Shown here: in pieces, positions 61,364 to 64,000 of the stretch
Layout of the letters: each line of letters starts with the position of its first letter
Numbering within the stretch: the first letter of the stretch is position 1
Source: Aphelenchoides besseyi
Taxonomy: Eukaryota; Nematoda; Chromadorea; Rhabditida; Aphelenchoididae
Assembly (NCBI GenBank): GCA_024699855.1
Contig: JAMPIQ010000001.1
Span: 3,534,001 to 3,598,000 of the forward strand
Direction: 5' to 3'
Length of the DNA stretch: 64,000 nucleotides
Position numbers and translations under genes: made by a program
The notes under the pieces: model-generated
The model's database searches: none
The model's input: the letters and a program-made list of their open reading frames with translations, nothing else
Told to the model about the DNA's origin: nothing

Positions 61364-62497
61364 TCAAATAATCGAATAAGGAGCGTAGATTTTCTTTCCA
61401 AAATTCTTCGCCGGCATCCCACAAATGAACGGTAATCTGCAATCGCAATCATCTTTTAGTTCGAACTTCCAGTTACATTACTTGTGAAAGTTTCCGTTGA
61501 TTACTTGGTTATAACCGAACACTCCAACGTGACCGGTGTTTGCTGCTGACGATGACAGAGCACACGCAGTGTGAGGTGTTTTGAACGCATCTGCCAAGGT
61601 TCTTTCTACAGTTCAGATGTTAAACTGGTTAACTTGCGGCTGCTCACTATGTCCAAGTGGTAACCATCGAAAATGATTCGCTGGACTTTTGTCGGCCGTT
61701 ATAATCGTTTTGTGGTTGGGAATTTCAAGTCCAATCCAAAAGAGACTAAAAGAAGATTTCGTGAAAAGTTCTGATTTGTGTGTAACAGTCTTTGCCCACC
61801 TGTTAAACGACTTATTGGTGATATTTTTGTTGTACGCCATTTTGGAGAGATATCTCAAAGTCCCGTCGTCGTGCGGAACAGCCAACGTTGCTCCCTGTTT
61901 ACGACAGAAATTCTGAGCTGCCGTCCAAGTCAATTGGTTCGAAAAAACCTTGAAGCAATGAGTTTGATGTTGAAGATAACCATTGGGGCAATTGAAGAAG
62001 TCTTCTGAAATGTTTGCTTTGTTTGAGAATCCAATGTAAAACGCACTATAACGACAGAGTACGCTTCCGTTTGTTGGACCGTCTTTAAGATATTGACGAT
62101 CGGCAAAAAACGTTTGGTCTGTTTCCTAAATCCATACGATAAGCTACGAGCAAAAGTTTGTATCAGTACGCTTAGCAGTTTTTCGAACAACAACCAATGA
62201 GCAATTTTCTCGTCGTATTTGACGACTTCGCTTTTAAATCCACGAATATGATTGCACTTCACTTTTCCGCTCTTCACCTCATCGAATGTGTGGCTATCCA
62301 TCGGATCTCTTACATAACACGTACGATGGTGCATTGCAGTTGAAGCGGGATATGCCAAACATTTTTCCCGCAATTTCGATCCTTAATCACTCGTTCAATC
62401 TTCGCGATTTCGTCTTACCGGGAGTTCCGAATTCATTCAAATCTTTCAAATCTAAAGCTAAAACTGAGCAAAGAAGAAGCACGAGTATCTTTTTCAT
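61364..62497 (-). CDS. Secreted C-type lectin-domain protein
   Basis: The start MKKILVLLLCSVLALDLKDL is a signal peptide. After an N-terminal Cys-containing part (REKCLAYPASTAMHHRTCYV, FDEVKSGKVKCNHIRGFKSE) comes one C-type lectin domain: FFNCPNGYLQHQTHCFKVFS, LTWTAAQNFCRKQGATLAVP, FWIGLEIPN, FRWLPLGH, ACALSSSAANTGHV and LPFICGMPAKNF. A calcium-binding EPN or QPD motif with WND is not evident, so carbohydrate binding is uncertain. The exon junction around 62110-62200 could not be settled. The same-strand ABC transporter starts 222 bases after this stop, with AATAAA on the minus strand at 61343-61348, so an operon is possible. Confidence 0.8.
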
Positions 62498-62950
62498 TTT
62501 GGTTCAGACACCTGATCTTCAGTTCTATGATCGTCGTAGCCCTCAAATTCAATTCAAAATTCTTTTGTGATGCAATTAACCTCGACGTTTTTGCTTTTCT
62601 ACGCGTTTTGTACGAAACGTTTGAATGATGCAAACGGTTCTTGAGATCAAATTGGCGTACCCATCTGCATCATCAATCTACAAAACGACGTCGATGGATA
62701 GATAAACAATGAGAACATTGATGAGGGCTACCTGACAACTTGAAAAGCTCGTAAAAATTGGCCGCTCGAAAATTCATGTCTTCTTTCGGCTTATCAGTTT
62801 GCGGGCCTATTGCCGGGTCGCTTTAACACTCCTTGTCATTTACGTAACAATCGTTGTAGCATTGCTGACTCGTCTCGATAAGAACCGTTTTTCGGTTGCG
62901 GCTTTTCGTCGCCAAATCCGATTTGTCGTCCGGTAGTCGAATTAATCGAA
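62498..62950. promoter_or_regulatory. Divergent region lectin / Na+/H+ exchanger
   Basis: The flanking genes are divergent; both promoters should lie here. No protein segment or repeat was recognised. Confidence 0.5.
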
Positions 62951-64000
62951 ATGACTTCTCCCACGATACAAACTCGAAAGTCGAGAAGACGTTCTTTGGC
63001 CAAATGGATGTTTACGGCACTATTGTTTCTTTGTATGAATCAGTTCTTCTCGTTGGTACGAGCAGAAGAAAAAGGCGAAGGAAAGAAAGATGAGAGATAT
63101 CCGATTATTGAAATCGAGTGGGAAGAAATCAAGATTCCAATGACAAGTACGTTTGTGTTCGTGAGTTGTACAATTTTTTCGTATTTCAGTTGCAATTTGG
63201 ATCTTTGTGGCGTGTGTGGCAAAGATTAGTAAGTTAAAACAGAAAGTTTTAGTCAACTACAGACTTTAGTATTCCACATCTACAAACAAGTCTCCGAGAT
63301 GTTTCCCGACAGTTCACTTTTGATTTTAGTCGGTTTAGTAATTGGCATCACATTAAATGCAATTCACGTCAATCGAGACATCTTCTACTTAACATCACAG
63401 GTGTTCATGTTGTACTTATTGCCACCCTTGGTCTTTGATGCCGGTAAGAGCTTAAATTAAGGTTGAACTAATCGTCCTCCTTTTTTATGTTACAATATGC
63501 CTTCACGTGCTTTCTTTGACAATTTTGGTTCCTGTTTAACATTTGCATTAATCGGAACAGCGTGGAGTGAGTTTGAAATGAATGATTAGCTTCATTGTGA
63601 TGATCGTTCTAGATATTGTGGCTATTGGTTAGTCAAAGCTCTCTGGTTTAATCTCAATGTTATTAGCATTGTCATTGTACATGATTAGTTTGACGGGTCT
63701 TTTCACCGTAGAAGTGGGTCTAATCGATCTGCTACTGTTCGGCTCGCTGATTGCCGATGTGGATCCGGTTGCTGTGATTGTAATTTTTGAAGAAATGAAC
63801 GTCAACGAACTGCTTTTTATCAGTGTATTCGGAGAATCTCTGTTGAACGATGGTGTCTCTGTGGTAATTGATATGTTACAAGTGCATTCCTGATGTAGTG
63901 TTTAGGTGTTGTATCGTATGTTTTCGAAGTTCGTTGAAATTGGCCAAGAGAATTTGAAGTCGATTGATTACGTGAATGGATTAATTAGCTTTTTTGTGAT
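62951..64000 (+). CDS. Na+/H+ exchanger (NHX/SLC9), 5' part
   Basis: Cation/proton antiporter of plasma or organelle membranes; cut by the window edge. [20 protein letters not shown] is followed by a signal-anchor [18 protein letters not shown] and a charged loop. The transport domain then begins: [52 protein letters not shown] (amiloride region and family signature), [55 protein letters not shown] (with the ND of LLNDGVSVV, the ion-binding pair) and [12 protein letters not shown]. Seven or more exons seen. The family's two cation-site residues in the FGESLLND block are intact. C. elegans has several NHX paralogues, so no symbol is given. Confidence 0.92.

Overview
The window is nuclear DNA from a nematode. 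Introns are numerous and mostly 35-60 nt, with GTAAGT-like donors and TTTTAG/TTTCAG acceptors. There is a cuticle collagen with the nematode N-terminal domain, and many genes match nematode families. Several genes have a splice-acceptor-like site 0-18 nt before the ATG of a downstream gene and a poly(A) signal about 100-115 nt before that site, which is how trans-spliced operons look. I could not fix the species or clade. Exon models were built by hand from reading frame and splice signals, so gene ends are more reliable than every internal exon.

Layout. 0.5-2.6 kb: RNA polymerase I subunit RPA12 and an NDRG protein on the minus strand. 3.2-4.4 kb: ABHD17 depalmitoylase. 4.6-7.4 kb: a small protein resembling the N domain of AFG2/SPATA5, then nicalin, minus strand. 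8.1-9.8 kb: histone chaperone RBBP4/LIN-53. 9.9-14.5 kb: a repeat-rich island with two tandem arrays, a dispersed repeat pair, hairpins and a damaged kelch-like gene. 14.5-19.8 kb: APH-1 and a class-2 P4-ATPase (TAT-5/ATP9), tail to tail. 20.0-22.5 kb: NDUFS5 then DET1. 22.6-25.6 kb: an FBXO28-like F-box protein with a long N-terminal extension. 26.4-31.5 kb: glutaryl-CoA dehydrogenase, whose 3.6-kb intron holds the whole transition-zone gene TMEM67/MKS3 on the opposite strand. 31.9-36.7 kb: FAM91A1 then an SLC35F5-type transporter. 37-38 kb: a lysine-rich single-pass membrane protein. 38.8-43.8 kb: an E75/Rev-erb type nuclear receptor, tail to tail with a peptide GPCR. 44-48 kb: UPRT homologue, cuticle collagen, dynein light chain LC8. 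48.7-52.7 kb: rabankyrin-5. 53-56 kb: a serpentine-like membrane protein and a secreted cysteine-containing protein. 57.2-62.5 kb: a TAP-like half ABC transporter and a C-type lectin. 63-64 kb: start of a Na+/H+ exchanger, cut by the window edge.

These are mainly independent housekeeping genes, not one pathway. The arrangements of most interest are the nested GCDH/TMEM67 pair, the operon-like pairs (NDRG-RPA12, nicalin-AFG2-like, NDUFS5-DET1, FAM91A1-SLC35F5, possibly lectin-ABC transporter), the tiny exons that split the ABC signature motif, and the repeat island. I saw no CRISPR array, prokaryotic mobile element or convincing rRNA/tRNA gene.
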